This document shows, one piece after another, positions 28,614 through 38,451 of a stretch of DNA of 64,000 nt. Where the stretch lies: the NCBI GenBank assembly GCA_029204225.1, contig CM055107.1, positions 3,850,706-3,914,705 on the forward strand, in the 5' to 3' direction. The position numbers were made by a program, and so were the translations under genes. Numbering within the stretch: the stretch's first letter is position 1; every line of letters begins with the position of its first letter. The DNA is from Diphasiastrum complanatum. Its lineage: Eukaryota; Streptophyta; Lycopodiopsida; Lycopodiales; Lycopodiaceae. The notes beneath the pieces are model-generated. The model was not told where the DNA came from. It saw only the letters and a list, made by a program, of their open reading frames with translations, and did no database searches.

Positions 28614-29395
28614 TGGTGTGTCAACACTTTTTGCATACTTCCATCTTAAACTTCTTCAAAAGACTTTGAGCATAGTTTACTTGACTTATAAAGATAAAAT
28701 CAGACCCTCTAAGTACTTCTATGCCTAAGATGAAGTGAAGACACCCTAGATCTACCATCTTGAGCTCTAAGGATAGATCTATCTTGATTTTTTTCAATAC
28801 CATCAACACTATTTCCACTAATGATGATGTCATCTACATAAATGAGTAAAAGTACAATACCAACATCATCAAACTTAATGTAAAGAGTGGGATCATATTC
28901 ACTTTGAACAAAAGAAAGTGAAATAAGATAGCAATGTAGTCTTGAATTCCAAGATCTCGAGGCTTGCTTCAAGCCATAGATGCTTCTTTGGAGATGGCAT
29001 ACTTTGTTCTCCATTCCATGCTTGATGAACCCTTGTGGCTGCTCCATATAGATATCCTCTTCCAAAAAACCATTCAAGAAATCCTTAGAGACACCCATTT
29101 GACATAGAATCCATCCAAAATGTGATGCAAGTGCAATGATTAGCCTCATTGTGACCATCTTGGCCATGGGTGCAAAAGTTTCCTCATAGTCTATCCCTCT
29201 CTCTTAAGCATAACCTTTTGCAACTAATCTTGCTTTATGTTTGTTAACACTCCCATTTGCATTAAACTTAAGCTTGAAGACCCACTTGCATCCTATTACA
29301 TTCCTTTGAGGTCTCTCGACAAGCAACCAAGTTTCATTCTCAATCAAGGCATCATACTCATCCAACATAGCTTTATACCATTCTTTGGAGTTCAA
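28614..29395 (-). pseudogene. Copia reverse transcriptase
   Basis: From 29395: NSKEWYKAMLDEYDALIENETW, VIGCKWVFKLKFNANGSVNKHKARLV, a stop at about 29203, DYEETFAPMAKMVT, SIYGLKQASRSWNSRL and the catalytic block LLIYVDDIIISGNS at about 28840. After this the frame shifts and continues LGCLHFILGIEVLRG...FISQVNYAQSLLKKF. The catalytic YVDD is intact, but at least one stop and two shifts break the protein. Confidence 0.92.
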
Positions 29396-29436
29396 TGCAT
29401 CTTCAACATTAGATGGTTCTTCAAAACTAGATAAAG

Positions 29437-29865
29437 CTAAGAAGTGGATGAGATACCCCCAACTTGCTGTCCTTTGCCTTGATATGTGAGCCTTGATGGC
29501 TCCACTTTTGCCCTTGAAGATCTCCTTGGTGTGATAGGTGGGTTTGGTGCTTGCTCCTCCATGAGCTCCTCCTCAAAACCAAGATCTTGCTCCTCGGCCA
29601 TCTTCTTCTTGATTGTTGGAGCACATGAGCCTTCTTCAAGCATATGCATATGATGTTCATCAAAGATGACATCCCTTGAAACAACAAATTTGTTCAAGGA
29701 TGGGAGATAGACTTTGTAGCCCTTGCTTGAGCTTGCATATCCAAGCATGATCCCTCTTGTGGAAGATGGATCCTCCTTGGTTCTTGTTTCCAATGGCACA
29801 TGCGCATAACATATACACCCAAAAACTTTCAAGTGATTAAGATTGGGTTTCTTTCCATACAACAT
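29437..29865 (-). pseudogene. Copia integrase C-terminal end and linker to RT
   Basis: It begins MLYGKKPNLNHLKVFGCICYAH, the conserved end of copia integrase, then GIMLGYASSSKGYKVYLP and FVVSRDVIFDE. A P/S/R-rich linker leads to RT. It was originally in frame with the core integrase, from which an insertion at about 29889-29980 separates it. Confidence 0.88.
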
Positions 29866-29888
29866 CTCATAAGGAGTTTTACCTTCAA

Positions 29889-29980
29889 TTGCTTGCCTTA
29901 AAAACCATTTTTAAGGTTTTTTAACTCGTAGTTAAGTATACCTTTTATGGTATAATTGAACGTATACATAGTCTAATTGT
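29889..29980. repeat. Small insertion splitting the copia integrase
   Basis: The integrase should read straight from YLMNR to QAIEGKTPYE, but about 90 very AT-rich bases with hairpins stand between them. The hairpins are TTAAAAACC...GGTTTTTTAA and GTCTA...TAGAC. The size, hairpins and AT content suggest a tiny non-autonomous insertion, but the exact ends are uncertain. Confidence 0.5.
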
Positions 29981-29983
29981 TAA

Positions 29984-30819
29984 CTAGACCCTGCAAGACA
30001 CCCTATTCATCAAGTAGTTTGCACATACAAGAGACTCACCCCAAAAGGATTTGGGCAAACAAGCATCTAATCTTAAAGCCTTAGAACATTCACATAATGT
30101 TCTATTCCTTCTTTCAGTAACTCCATTTTGTTGAGGAGTGTAAGGACAAAAAGTCTCTTTCTTGATCCCTTCCTCCTCACAAAAGGCCTTGAACTCATTG
30201 GAGATGAATTCTCCACCATTGTCACTTCTAAGAATCTTGATGCTATGATTATGATGCTTTTTCACAAACAACTTGAACTTTACAAAAGTATCAAATAAGA
30301 CTTGAAGGAAAGTAAGAACACCCAACAATATCTTGAGTAGTCATCAATGAAGGTTAAAAACATGGATGAACCTCCATTAGATTTGGTGCTAGCAATGTGC
30401 ACATCCGATTGTATGAGTTCAAGAGGATGAGATGACTCTGTGATGGAGTTAGGAAACACCTTCTTATGTACCTTGGATAAGGCACAAGCTTCACAAACCT
30501 TGTCTACCTTCCCAATAGACCTTGGTAGGCCTAAAGCATACTCCTCCTTGATCATAGCCTCCATGGAACCCGAGTTGACATGTCCAAGTCTTTTGTGCCA
30601 TAAAGTAAAGGTAGATATCTTGCTCTTCTCGGCCAACATGACAACATTCGTATCTACAAATGCATCCAACTTATAAAGTTTGCCAAGTCTAGTGCCCTTA
30701 GCCACTATCTTACCCTTCTTCTTGATGAAACATTCATTTGAAGCAAAGTCAACATTGAAACCATTGTCTACCATTTGGCCAACACTTAGTAGATTCTTTG
30801 TTATTGTAGGAATGTACAA
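29984..30819 (-). pseudogene. Copia pre-integrase and integrase core
   Basis: From 30819: YIPTITKNLLSVGQMVDNG, a pre-integrase zinc region with WHKRLGHVNSGSMEAM and CEACALSKVHKKVF (HHCC), then LELIQSDVHIASTKSNGG and FLTFIDDYSRYCWVFLL with the first two catalytic aspartates. A frame shift at about 30300 leads to KILRSDNGGEFISNEFKAFC and PYTPQQNGVTERRNRTL, which includes the catalytic glutamate. All DDE residues are readable, but only across the frame break. Confidence 0.92.
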
Positions 30820-30851
30820 AACACCTTCTATGTTGATCTTTTTGGAAGATC

Positions 30852-31934
30852 CTAAGCAAAGGGAATGCTACCAACTCCTTCAATCTTACAAGCTTCATCA
30901 TTTGCTGTATAGATAGACTTTATAGGTCCATCATAAGATAAGAGAGAAGAGAAAAACTCCCTTTTACTAGTCATGTGTGAACTAGCACCCGAGTCAATCC
31001 ACCAAGGACCTTCTCCTTTGAAGCTTGTTGAAGAAAATATGGACATCATGAGAGAGTCCTCATGTGAACTCTCCTCCTCCTCCTCTTTGCTCATGTTGGC
31101 TTGGCTTTGATCTTGCTTCCTCTTGAAGCATTCCGAGGCATAATGCCCCATCTTGCTACAATAGTAGCACTTCACCTTTGATTTGTCCTTCTTGACTTTG
31201 GTGGTTGATGGAGATGCCTTTGAGGGTCCTTCTTGATCCTCAAGCTTTGTAGGCTTCTTGAATGTTGATCCTTTGCCTTTGGACTTGCCTTTGCTTTTGG
31301 TGAAGAGAGCTTGGTCATCTCCACCTTGGATGGAAAGCCTATCCATCCTCTCTTGCATTTGGCTCCTTCTTGATTCCTCGGCCATGAGTGTGCCTTGGAG
31401 TTCTTCAAGTATGGGTAGCTTACCCATAATTGCATATCCCTGAACCAGATTGTCAAATTCAAAGCTTAGTCCATTTAATATGAGTTGAACAAGCTCTTCA
31501 TCCTTGATAGGATCACCTATGAAGGCTAGCTCTTTGTTCAATTCCTTTATCCTTAGGACAAAAGTATGTGCACTCTCTCCTTTCTTTTGATAGCTTCTAT
31601 AGATTTGATTCTTCAAAGCTAACATTCTAGTTTGGTTCTTGGATTCATAAACCTTTTGCAAAGTCTCCCAAGCATCTTGAGCCGAAGTGCAATCTCCTAC
31701 CTCTCTTAAGAGTTCATTTGCAACATTCATTTTTATGCAATGTAGTGCAACATTGCACCTCTTGATGTATTTGGCTTTTTCTTGAGGATGAATAGGTTCA
31801 CCCTCCTTACCATTTACAATTTACATCAGATCTTGCATGATCATGATGGATTCCATTCTAACTTTCCATATGGAATAGTCAATTTTGTTGAGCCTTTCAT
31901 TAGTATCCAAAAGATATGCATTTATAGATGCCAT
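30852..31934 (-). pseudogene. Copia gag and protease
   Basis: A start ATG at 31934 (MASINAYLLDTNERLNKIDY) begins gag. A TAA at 31821-31823, one substitution from CAA, breaks it early. The remaining 292 codons are open: capsid region with AWETLQKVYESKNQTRMLAL, LILNGLSFEFDNLV, a lysine-rich tract, one intact CCHC knuckle CYYCSKMGHYASEC, and the protease active site WWIDSGASSHMTSKREF. The end of the protease is shifted against the following pre-integrase. Confidence 0.92.
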
Positions 31935-32732
31935 CTAGTCTCCTAATCAAGGACTTGACACAAATGAAGGTTACTTCTATTGATTTGATTGAAGATCTAC
32001 CTTATCCCACTTCTTAGGGACCTGAAAAGATCAGTAATAGACTTCCTATAAAGATGTAAGAATGATCTCTAACAAAATCAAATCATAGAATACTAGAAAC
32101 AATGCACTTGCTTGATTGAAGTAGACAATGCTAGTAGAATTGCCCCTCTTTCTATAAAGAGCATTAAAGCTTCCAAATGATCTGATCAAGAGTGAATTTC
32201 AGCAACCTAATATACTTCCAAAATCACTTGTAAAAGATCTAAATGGAACTTAATGAGGATGCAACACAATCTATTATCCAATCACAAGCAAAAAATTGAT
32301 CAAAATTGATGAAAAATTGATCTAATTTGGTGCATAAGTCAAGCAATGGTTGGACTGAACCTAAATCACTTTAGGAGGTGTCCACTACACCTTAGAACAA
32401 CCTTTAAGAGTCTCCAAAACTCTGATCTTCCCTCTCCTTGAATGCTAGAAAGCCTCCTTTATGAAATCACCTTCAAAACTCGCTTAGAAATCAATGCTTG
32501 GAGCAAGCAAAACTTGCTATCTTGGTAATGTGAATTGAATTCAACTTTGCCTCTGGTTTTAGACACCTAAACACCTGCAAATGAAGTCACACAACATCAA
32601 TCTTCAATGTATTTGACTCACTTTGAGTTCTAAAATCAATACTAGATGCTAAGATCCAATCTACACAAGATTTAGATCAAAAATTGTGATCAAATTGAAT
32701 GAAAACCAAGGATTTAGCTCATTTCAGCCTTT
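31935..32732. other. Copia 5' leader
   Basis: Non-coding leader between the primer-binding site and gag of the 6.2-kb element, about 800 bases, longer than in most copia elements. No domains, only AT-rich sequence. Confidence 0.6.
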
Positions 32733-32746
32733 AGGCTATGATACCA
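32733..32746 (-). other. Primer-binding site, initiator tRNA-Met
   Basis: TGGTATCATAGCCT differs from the common plant copia site TGGTATCAGAGC at one base in its first twelve. It lies directly inside the 5' LTR. Confidence 0.88.
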
Positions 32747-33428
32747 TATGAAAATTACAGAAAATAAGGATCCTAAAACACTTGAAATGATGAGGGAAAC
32801 AATAGATTATGATCTCATAAGATTTGCACAAGTTGAACCATCAAAATCCATCAAAAATCTATGCTTGAACCTCACTAAATGGCCCAAATCCTTGAAGAAG
32901 GCTTCACACGTGTGAAAGTACGGCCTCCCACAGTCTGAGTATTGTACACCAGACCTACATTCAATCCTATAATCTTTAGTAATCACAAGTACTCAAACAA
33001 TTATGAACATAGAGAGCAATTGCACCATTATGAGAGAAAAATCATGAAATTGCTTGCTTAATTTTGGTGAGATATCATCACCTATATATACATGATCCAG
33101 CACAGTTTTGGGCAGGTATGAGTAGCCCTAAACCTATCCCTAATGCTAATTTTGGTGGATCTTTCATCCCTACCAAGTTAGGGTTGGAATCTTGGAGATC
33201 CCTCAACAATGCAAAAATTACCAAAAATAGCTCCTATTTTTTCTCTCTTGTATCTAAGCATAATTTGGACTCATTCCAAAGGTTCTAACACTTAGGTCTA
33301 CTTGAGAACATCCTTATGAATGGAATCCTATGCTATTTGGCACGTGTGACAAGCCACATCATGACCATCTAACTATTTACAAGTCATATGACCAAAGCTA
33401 GTCAAGCTAGAATTGTGAATTTTTAACA
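32747..33428 (-). repeat. 5' LTR of the 6.2-kb copia element
   Basis: Direct repeat of 27195-27861. The outer end is TGTTAAAAATTC and the inner end is beside the primer-binding site; CATCT follows at 33429-33433. Confidence 0.95.
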
Positions 33429-33433
33429 CATCT
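33429..33433. other. Target-site duplication, right copy
   Basis: CATCT, same as 27190-27194. Confidence 0.75.
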
Positions 33434-34188
33434 CACTAGTCCACTTTTGTCAATTATCGTAGTCTTTAGTTATTATCTTTCTCTAATCAAATTTGTCTTG
33501 ATTTGTCAATTAATATTGAGTACATTCTTATTTTCTTTATTTCTAATTTCTAGTCGAAGAATTGATACACCTCCATGAGATAAGAAAAACGAACAGAGAA
33601 TCATAAGTTACACAAAAGCAAGGACACTCCTCATCATAGAGATGATTTACAAGGGATTAATATTCCATGCAAGGTGTTATGACATTTTCCAGTAATTCCA
33701 TGATTGCAACGAATGTTCCGTTGCAAGTCCCTTGCAGAGCTTATGGATTGGCATGCGAATCATCATTCTTTAGATGAGATAATGAGAGTTCTCTCAGATT
33801 CACCTGCATGGAAACACATTGACAAACAATATCCAAGTTTTGCGAGTGATTCTAGAAATGTGAGGTTTGGGCTTGCAACGGATGGGGTGAATCCCTTTTC
33901 CGTGAAAGCAAGCACATGGTCTACTTGGCCCATGGTTCTGTGATTTACATACCACCTTGGTTGAGCATAAAAAAGGGTCATCTAATGTTAGCACTTCTTA
34001 TTCCTGGAAAACATAAAGTGAAAAATATGGATGTTTACCTTGCACCCTTAATTGAGGAATTAGAACTACTTTGGAAAGGGGTCCAATGCTACGACATCTC
34101 ACCTCCGCCCCAAGAAAGAAATTTTACGATGCGTGCCATTTTAATGTGGACAATGCATGACTATCCAGGATTGGGTGATTGTTCAGAT

Positions 34189-34275
34189 AATAATTTCATG
34201 TTATTGTACTATGGAACATGCCTATTTGTTAATAATTTCATGTTATTGTATCGTGGAACATGCTTATGTTTATTT
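34189..34275 (+). repeat. 43-45 bp tandem duplication inside a TNP2 intron
   Basis: TAATAATTTCATGTTATTGT...GGAACATGC...TTTGTT occurs twice in succession, with a few differences. It lies within the proposed first intron, so it would not alter the protein. Confidence 0.75.
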
Positions 34276-35009
34276 GGTTGAATTTATTAGGCTTTACAAC
34301 TTCTGGATATCATGTGTGTCTCATTTGTGGACCAAATCTTGATAGTCGACACTCATGCCATTTGAAAAAAGTTGTATGTGAAAATCATCGAAGAAATTTG
34401 TCTGAAGATCATCCATTCAGAAATACACAAAAAAGAGGATTTGGGGGAAGACAAGAGACAAGAAATCCTCGAACAAAAATGTCAGTGGCAGATTGGCACA
34501 AATTGTGGATTGAATCCGAGACTTAAGCCAATAAATGGTATGAAAAGACTATCTATTTTTCATTATTTACCATATTGAAATAATCTGTTGATCAATCATT
34601 TGCTTCATCCTATGCACATATTTAAAAATGTGGCCGATTCAATATGGAAACACATGGTGGGTGATAAAGATAGTATGCATGCTCGAGAGGACTTACAAAT
34701 ATCAAAAACAAAAAAAGAGTATTGACCAAAGTTGGGTGCAGATGGAAATAATACCCATAGTATTCCAAGAGTGAGTTGGATTCTTAGCGAAGAAGAGTAC
34801 AAGTATGTGCGATCCGTTATTTCTGAGATGTGAACACCAACGAATTTTGCTCATTCATTGCGAACATCATTCACAGCAGATGGAAAGCTTCATGGTCTAA
34901 ATTCTCATGACTGGTTGAAAATGCTTGAATATATATTTTCAATGTGCATTCGTGGTTGTCTAACAGAACATCTTCGTGAGACCATTTACAAACTAGTAGC
35001 TGTTATGAG

Positions 35010-35108
35010 GTACTTATACATCTTTATGTTGTTTGTTTGTTTTTAGATGGATTCATTTGCAATAACAACAAATGACAAAATGAAACATATATTATATACA
35101 TGATGTAG
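35010..35108 (+). other. GT-AG intron in the TNP2 remnant
   Basis: The 99-bp segment starts GTACTTATAC and ends GATGTAG. Outside it the protein reads ...KLVAVMR and WICNKEISEV without a break; inside it there are stops. The splice joins ATGAG to ATGG. Confidence 0.75.
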
Positions 35109-35202
35109 ATGGATATGCAACAAGGAGATTAGCGAGGTGGACGTGCAAAAAAAACATGAAGACATGGTGGAGGCTGTATGTATGCTTGAGAGGGATTTTC
35201 TG

Positions 35203-36290
35203 GCAAAAATGGATTCTTGAGTGATCTGTCGTTTTAGTTCTTGGAATGCTGCTTCACATTCCGGTGTCCATGTCATCTTTAGATGAGTCTTTGTCTGCTC
35301 CAACAACGGTGCCACAATTTTGCTAAATGCCTCAATGAATCTCCTATAAAAGCTACATAGCCCCACGAAGGATTTGATGCCATGAACAGTTTTAGGTGAT
35401 AGCCAATCCAAGATAGCCTTGATCTTCTTAGGATCCATCCGAATTCGTCCATAGCCTATAACATGACCAAGGAAATCAACTTGTTCTCACATTTCTCTCT
35501 TCTCGCAAACAAGCAGTTCCTCCTTAGTCGTTGGAGAATCGTCCTTAAATGTTTAATGTGATCTTTGAGGCTACGGCTAAACACTAAGATGTCGTTGATG
35601 TACACAATGACGAATTCATTTAAGCAGTCTTGAAAATTGTTGTTCATCAACGTGCAAAAAGTGGCTGGTGCATTTGTTAGACCGAATGGCATCACCCTGA
35701 ACTCGTGACTCTCGTGCCGTGTTCGAAAAGTCGTTTTGTGCTCATCGCCTTTAGCTATTCAAATTTGGTGATATCCAGATTTGAGATCTATTCGGCCAAA
35801 ATATTTGGCATGTTTGAGCTGGTCGAATAGGTCATCAATTCTAGGAATGGGGTACTTGTTCTTGATGATACCTTTGTTGAGCATGCGGTAATCCACACAC
35901 ATCCGAAGAGTCTTGTCCGCCTTTTCCACGAATAACACTGGAGCTCCAAAAGGCGAAGCGCTAGGTCTAATAAATCCTTTGTCTATCAATTCACCAACTT
36001 GTCATTTCAGTCCCACCAACTCTTCTTTTGACATCCTATAGGGTGCCCGTGAAGTTGGTTTTGTTCCTAGTACTAGCTCAAGTTTATGGTCCACTGGTCT
36101 TCGAGGAGGTAACTTAGCTGGGAGTTCTTCTGGAAACACATCGCTAAATTCCTCTAGCAAATCCACCACCTCCTTTGGCAAGTTTTCTTGTCGCGTGATT
36201 TTTCCTTCTGGAACCTCTCGACAGATACAAAGAAAGCACTTTGACCTTTTCCCTTTACATAGACTGACTGGTCTCGGGGCCACCAACACG
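35203..36290 (-). pseudogene. Ty3/gypsy reverse transcriptase fragment
   Basis: From 36290 down: LLEEFSDVFPEELPAKLPPRR, VDHKLELVLGTKPTSRAPYRM, a stop (K* at about 36002), [63 protein letters not shown] and the catalytic block VIVYINDILVFSRS at about 35600, where the usual YIDD has become YIND. After a one-base shift near 35465 it goes on with GYGRIRMDPKKIKAILDWLSP, SFVGLCSFYRRFI, and ends at RQITQES. It abuts the CACTA remnant at about 35200. The chromovirus-like text (VDHKIEL, CVDYR.LNK) suggests that lineage. RNase H and integrase are absent. Confidence 0.92.
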
Positions 36291-36899
36291 TGTTGGGCAT
36301 AGTGCCTGGCTCGTGCTGTGGTAGAGGGAGCTGAGACCTGGCGACTGGATTCCTGGCGCTGGTTGAGTTGCCCAAGTTTCTGTCTGCCGGACTCCCCCTA
36401 TAGTTCTGGTGTGATTCAGCGTGCCCCCTCTGTCCTGGAACATAGTGCTTTCTGAAAAAGCACGCTTTTCTAAACTTAGTTTTTATTTTGCTGATTAAGC
36501 CTGGCAGAATCAGTCTGGCTCCCGGACATGGGTCCCGAGAGCCATCCCGACGGCAGAATCAACTTGGCTCCTGACTAGGCCATGACTCGAGCTCTAGAGC
36601 TAGCTCATGACTTTGTGACTACTTGGCTGGCTCACCACAGGTCGGAGGCTCAGTCCTTGACTTCCTAACTCGCTCTAGGACCTTTAGGGAGTGTCACCCC
36701 TTAGAGTCTTACAAGGCATCTTGGTGCACCAGAGTCAACTTTACAACAAGTTTTTTCAAGAAGCGGTGGAGCTTCAACAATATTAGCTTTTGTTCCATTA
36801 TGGAGATTTCTCTTTTGAGGACACGATCTCGCAATATGCCCAAAGCCATTGTACATGCCTAGTTTGTTGCCATTGCCCATTTTGCTGAAAAGGCTGGCC
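36291..36899. other. GC-richer spacer upstream of the gypsy RT
   Basis: Minus-strand frames at 36154-36443 show fragments that may be gag-protease debris, but no zinc knuckle or DSG motif can be read. 36480-36620 is noticeably GC-rich with repeated GGCTC and GCAGAATCA phrases. No gene is supported. Confidence 0.4.
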
Positions 36900-36993
36900 C
36901 TTATTTTATTGGAAGGGCTGGTTCTTCTTTAGAAACTTCTACTTGCCCTTCATGTAGCAAGCTTGCTCAGGGTTGAGGATTCCCCATACTCTT

Positions 36994-37382
36994 GGCTCAT
37001 TCTCTTTAAATCCAGTATAGTTTCAGCTTCTTCTGGGATTCACTAATAGCATGGACAGGTCCAAGGTCTGCAGGCATTCCAAACAAGTCCTCCATTTTGC
37101 TTATGTGTTCTTGAAGGTCTCCACCTTCTTCAAGCTTGAGCTCCTCCAGCTCAATCTCTCTACTCATAACTTCCATTTCAGATTTGTCCATTCCAAAAGC
37201 TCTTTTTGCTGTAGTCTGTTTGCAGGATCAGTCACCATTGGCTTATGCTCATTCCCATCCACAACTTCATATACCATCTCTCCTTTTAGGTAGAGGCACA
37301 TCATTTGCTTCCACCCCTCATAACCAATCCCATTGAATGGTTGAGATCTCAAACTTAAGTAACCAGACTGTACTGTAGACAT
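36994..37382 (-). pseudogene. Copia gag N-terminal fragment
   Basis: An ATG at 37382 starts SLRSQPFNGIGYEGWKQMMC (the F.G..Y..W pattern of copia gag) and runs to about 37164. An overlapping frame carries REIELEELKLEEGGDLQEHISKMEDLF down to 37006, which resembles the LRM...GG....H...M region of copia gag. The start lies about 85 bases from a primer-binding site. The rest of the element is missing beyond about 36.99 kb. Confidence 0.8.
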
Positions 37383-37465
37383 TTTGGAAACTCACAACTT
37401 CAGGTGAATCTTTCCTCAGCCCTCTGCAACAGTCTAACACCCAGTAGAGGTCAGCCTAGAATGAA

Positions 37466-37483
37466 CCTAGCACTCTGATACCA
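37466..37483 (-). other. Primer-binding site, initiator tRNA-Met
   Basis: TGGTATCAGAGTGCTAGG matches the plant initiator tRNA-Met 3' end over at least 11 bases and directly follows an LTR end (...CTTTTACA) on the minus strand. The LTR itself begins at 37484 and runs right; its far end was not located. Confidence 0.88.
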
Positions 37484-37944
37484 TGTAAAAGATGGCACAG
37501 GAGAGACATGAACAGTAAAACAAACTCAGAAGCTACACAGAGCTTCAACTCGGCAACAGAAAATCAGAAAATAAGCTTACCCAGACACACTCAATGGGCA
37601 CACACACAAGGCTTCAAACTCAGAAGCAAGATCTGAAAATAAGACTGAACACAAGCAAAATATGCATTACATTGATAACAAAAACGTTCTACAGGTCTGT
37701 CCTATTTGTCTTCTTACCATCTACCTTAGACTACTTCAACAAAAAGCTAACAATTAGCTGGAAGCAAAGGCTAACTTATTGCTGCAATGACAGGCCCTAA
37801 AAATCAACCATTAACAGGTAGTTGGGCTGCCTTCTAGAATGTAGGAGGTCAGCTATTATTCAGATGCAGTTTGCTTGACCTTTCAACAATGTCGCTCCAT
37901 ATTCCAATGGACTTATTGTGGCTTCTGCTTTGGCTTCATCAAGG
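37484..37944 (-). repeat. Copia 5' LTR (far end not defined)
   Basis: The inner end ...TTTTACA is fixed by the primer-binding site. The outer end is not visible, and no second copy occurs in the window. Given extent is approximate. Confidence 0.5.
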
Positions 37945-38130
37945 TCCCATGAGTATCAATACTCTGTGAGATAGCTATGGATTTCCACTTGCAAGCACAT
38001 AGGTAGTCGTAGAATGCGCCCCTTAAGCTCAACTAAATCCCATGAGTAGCAATACTGAGATGCCTATAGATTTCCTCTTGCAAGCACATAGGTAGTTGTA
38101 GAATGCGCTCCTTAAGCTCAACGAAAACAC
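37945..38130. repeat. Tandem duplication, about 93 bp x 2
   Basis: Two successive copies share CATGAGTA.CAATACT, CTTGCAAGCACATAGGTAGT and GTAGAATGCGC.CCTTAAGC, with about ten differences. No coding meaning. Confidence 0.8.
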
Positions 38131-38413
38131 CTGCTTTAGGCACATCCATTTCTCTTGGACTCGCCTGCTTAAGTGGACGATGACTTAACTTCAGAGCTCC
38201 GTTCGACACCCTGCTTAAAAACTTCCCGTTCGGAAGTTTGGAGAATTCCCAAATAATTTTTGCAGGAATCAGACGGATCCTGTATCAGAATATGACAATC
38301 TCAGATTGAGGTGATTTTATGAATTTTCTAGCACAAGATGCAACCGTGATGTGCACAAGTTTTTACGAACCTGCAAGACTACGAGTGGAAAAATGAAGTC
38401 ACGTGAAAATTTG

Positions 38414-38416
<3 letters not shown>

Positions 38417-38450
<34 letters not shown>
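38417..38450. repeat. (CT)17 microsatellite
   Basis: Pure CT run of 34 bases. Confidence 0.95.

Positions 38451-38451
<1 letters not shown>

Larger units (their letters stand above)
27195..33428 (-). mobile_element. Structurally complete Ty1/copia element, 6.2 kb
   Basis: Two LTRs of about 670-680 bp bound an internal region in the order gag, protease, integrase, RT, RNase H. It has a tRNA-iMet primer-binding site beside the 5' LTR, a polypurine tract beside the 3' LTR, and a CATCT target duplication. The domain order (integrase before RT) defines copia. The LTRs are alike over their whole length but differ by scattered substitutions and a 13-base indel, so the insertion is not brand new. 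The coding region has a stop in gag, several frame changes and a roughly 90-bp insertion in integrase, so it cannot encode a working polyprotein. It is the best preserved mobile element in the window. Confidence 0.95.
33640..35200 (+). pseudogene. CACTA (En/Spm) TNP2 transposase remnant with introns
   Basis: The translation follows the plant TNP2/Transposase_21 family: LAELMDWHANHHSLDEIMRV, DSPAWKHIDKQYPSFASD, NVRFGLATDGVNPFSVKAST, then after a frame shift at about 33935 MLALLIPGKHK, MDVYLAPLIEELELLWKGV, AILMWTMHDYPGLG, FTTSGYHVCLICGP, LLHPMHIFKNVADSIWKHMV, MLEYIFSMCIRGCL and RWICNKEISEVDVQ. GT-AG introns fit at 34175-34290 (tentative) and 35010-35108 (clear: removal joins VM-R to WICNKE). 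Stops near 33680 and 33701, a TGA at about 34831 and the abrupt end at about 35200 show it is dead. No CACTA termini were found. Confidence 0.88.

Noticed and set aside
33429-33640. Possible CACTA terminal repeat near CTCACTAGTCCAC
   Set aside because: Only CACTA itself matches, without the following conserved bases or a partner end.
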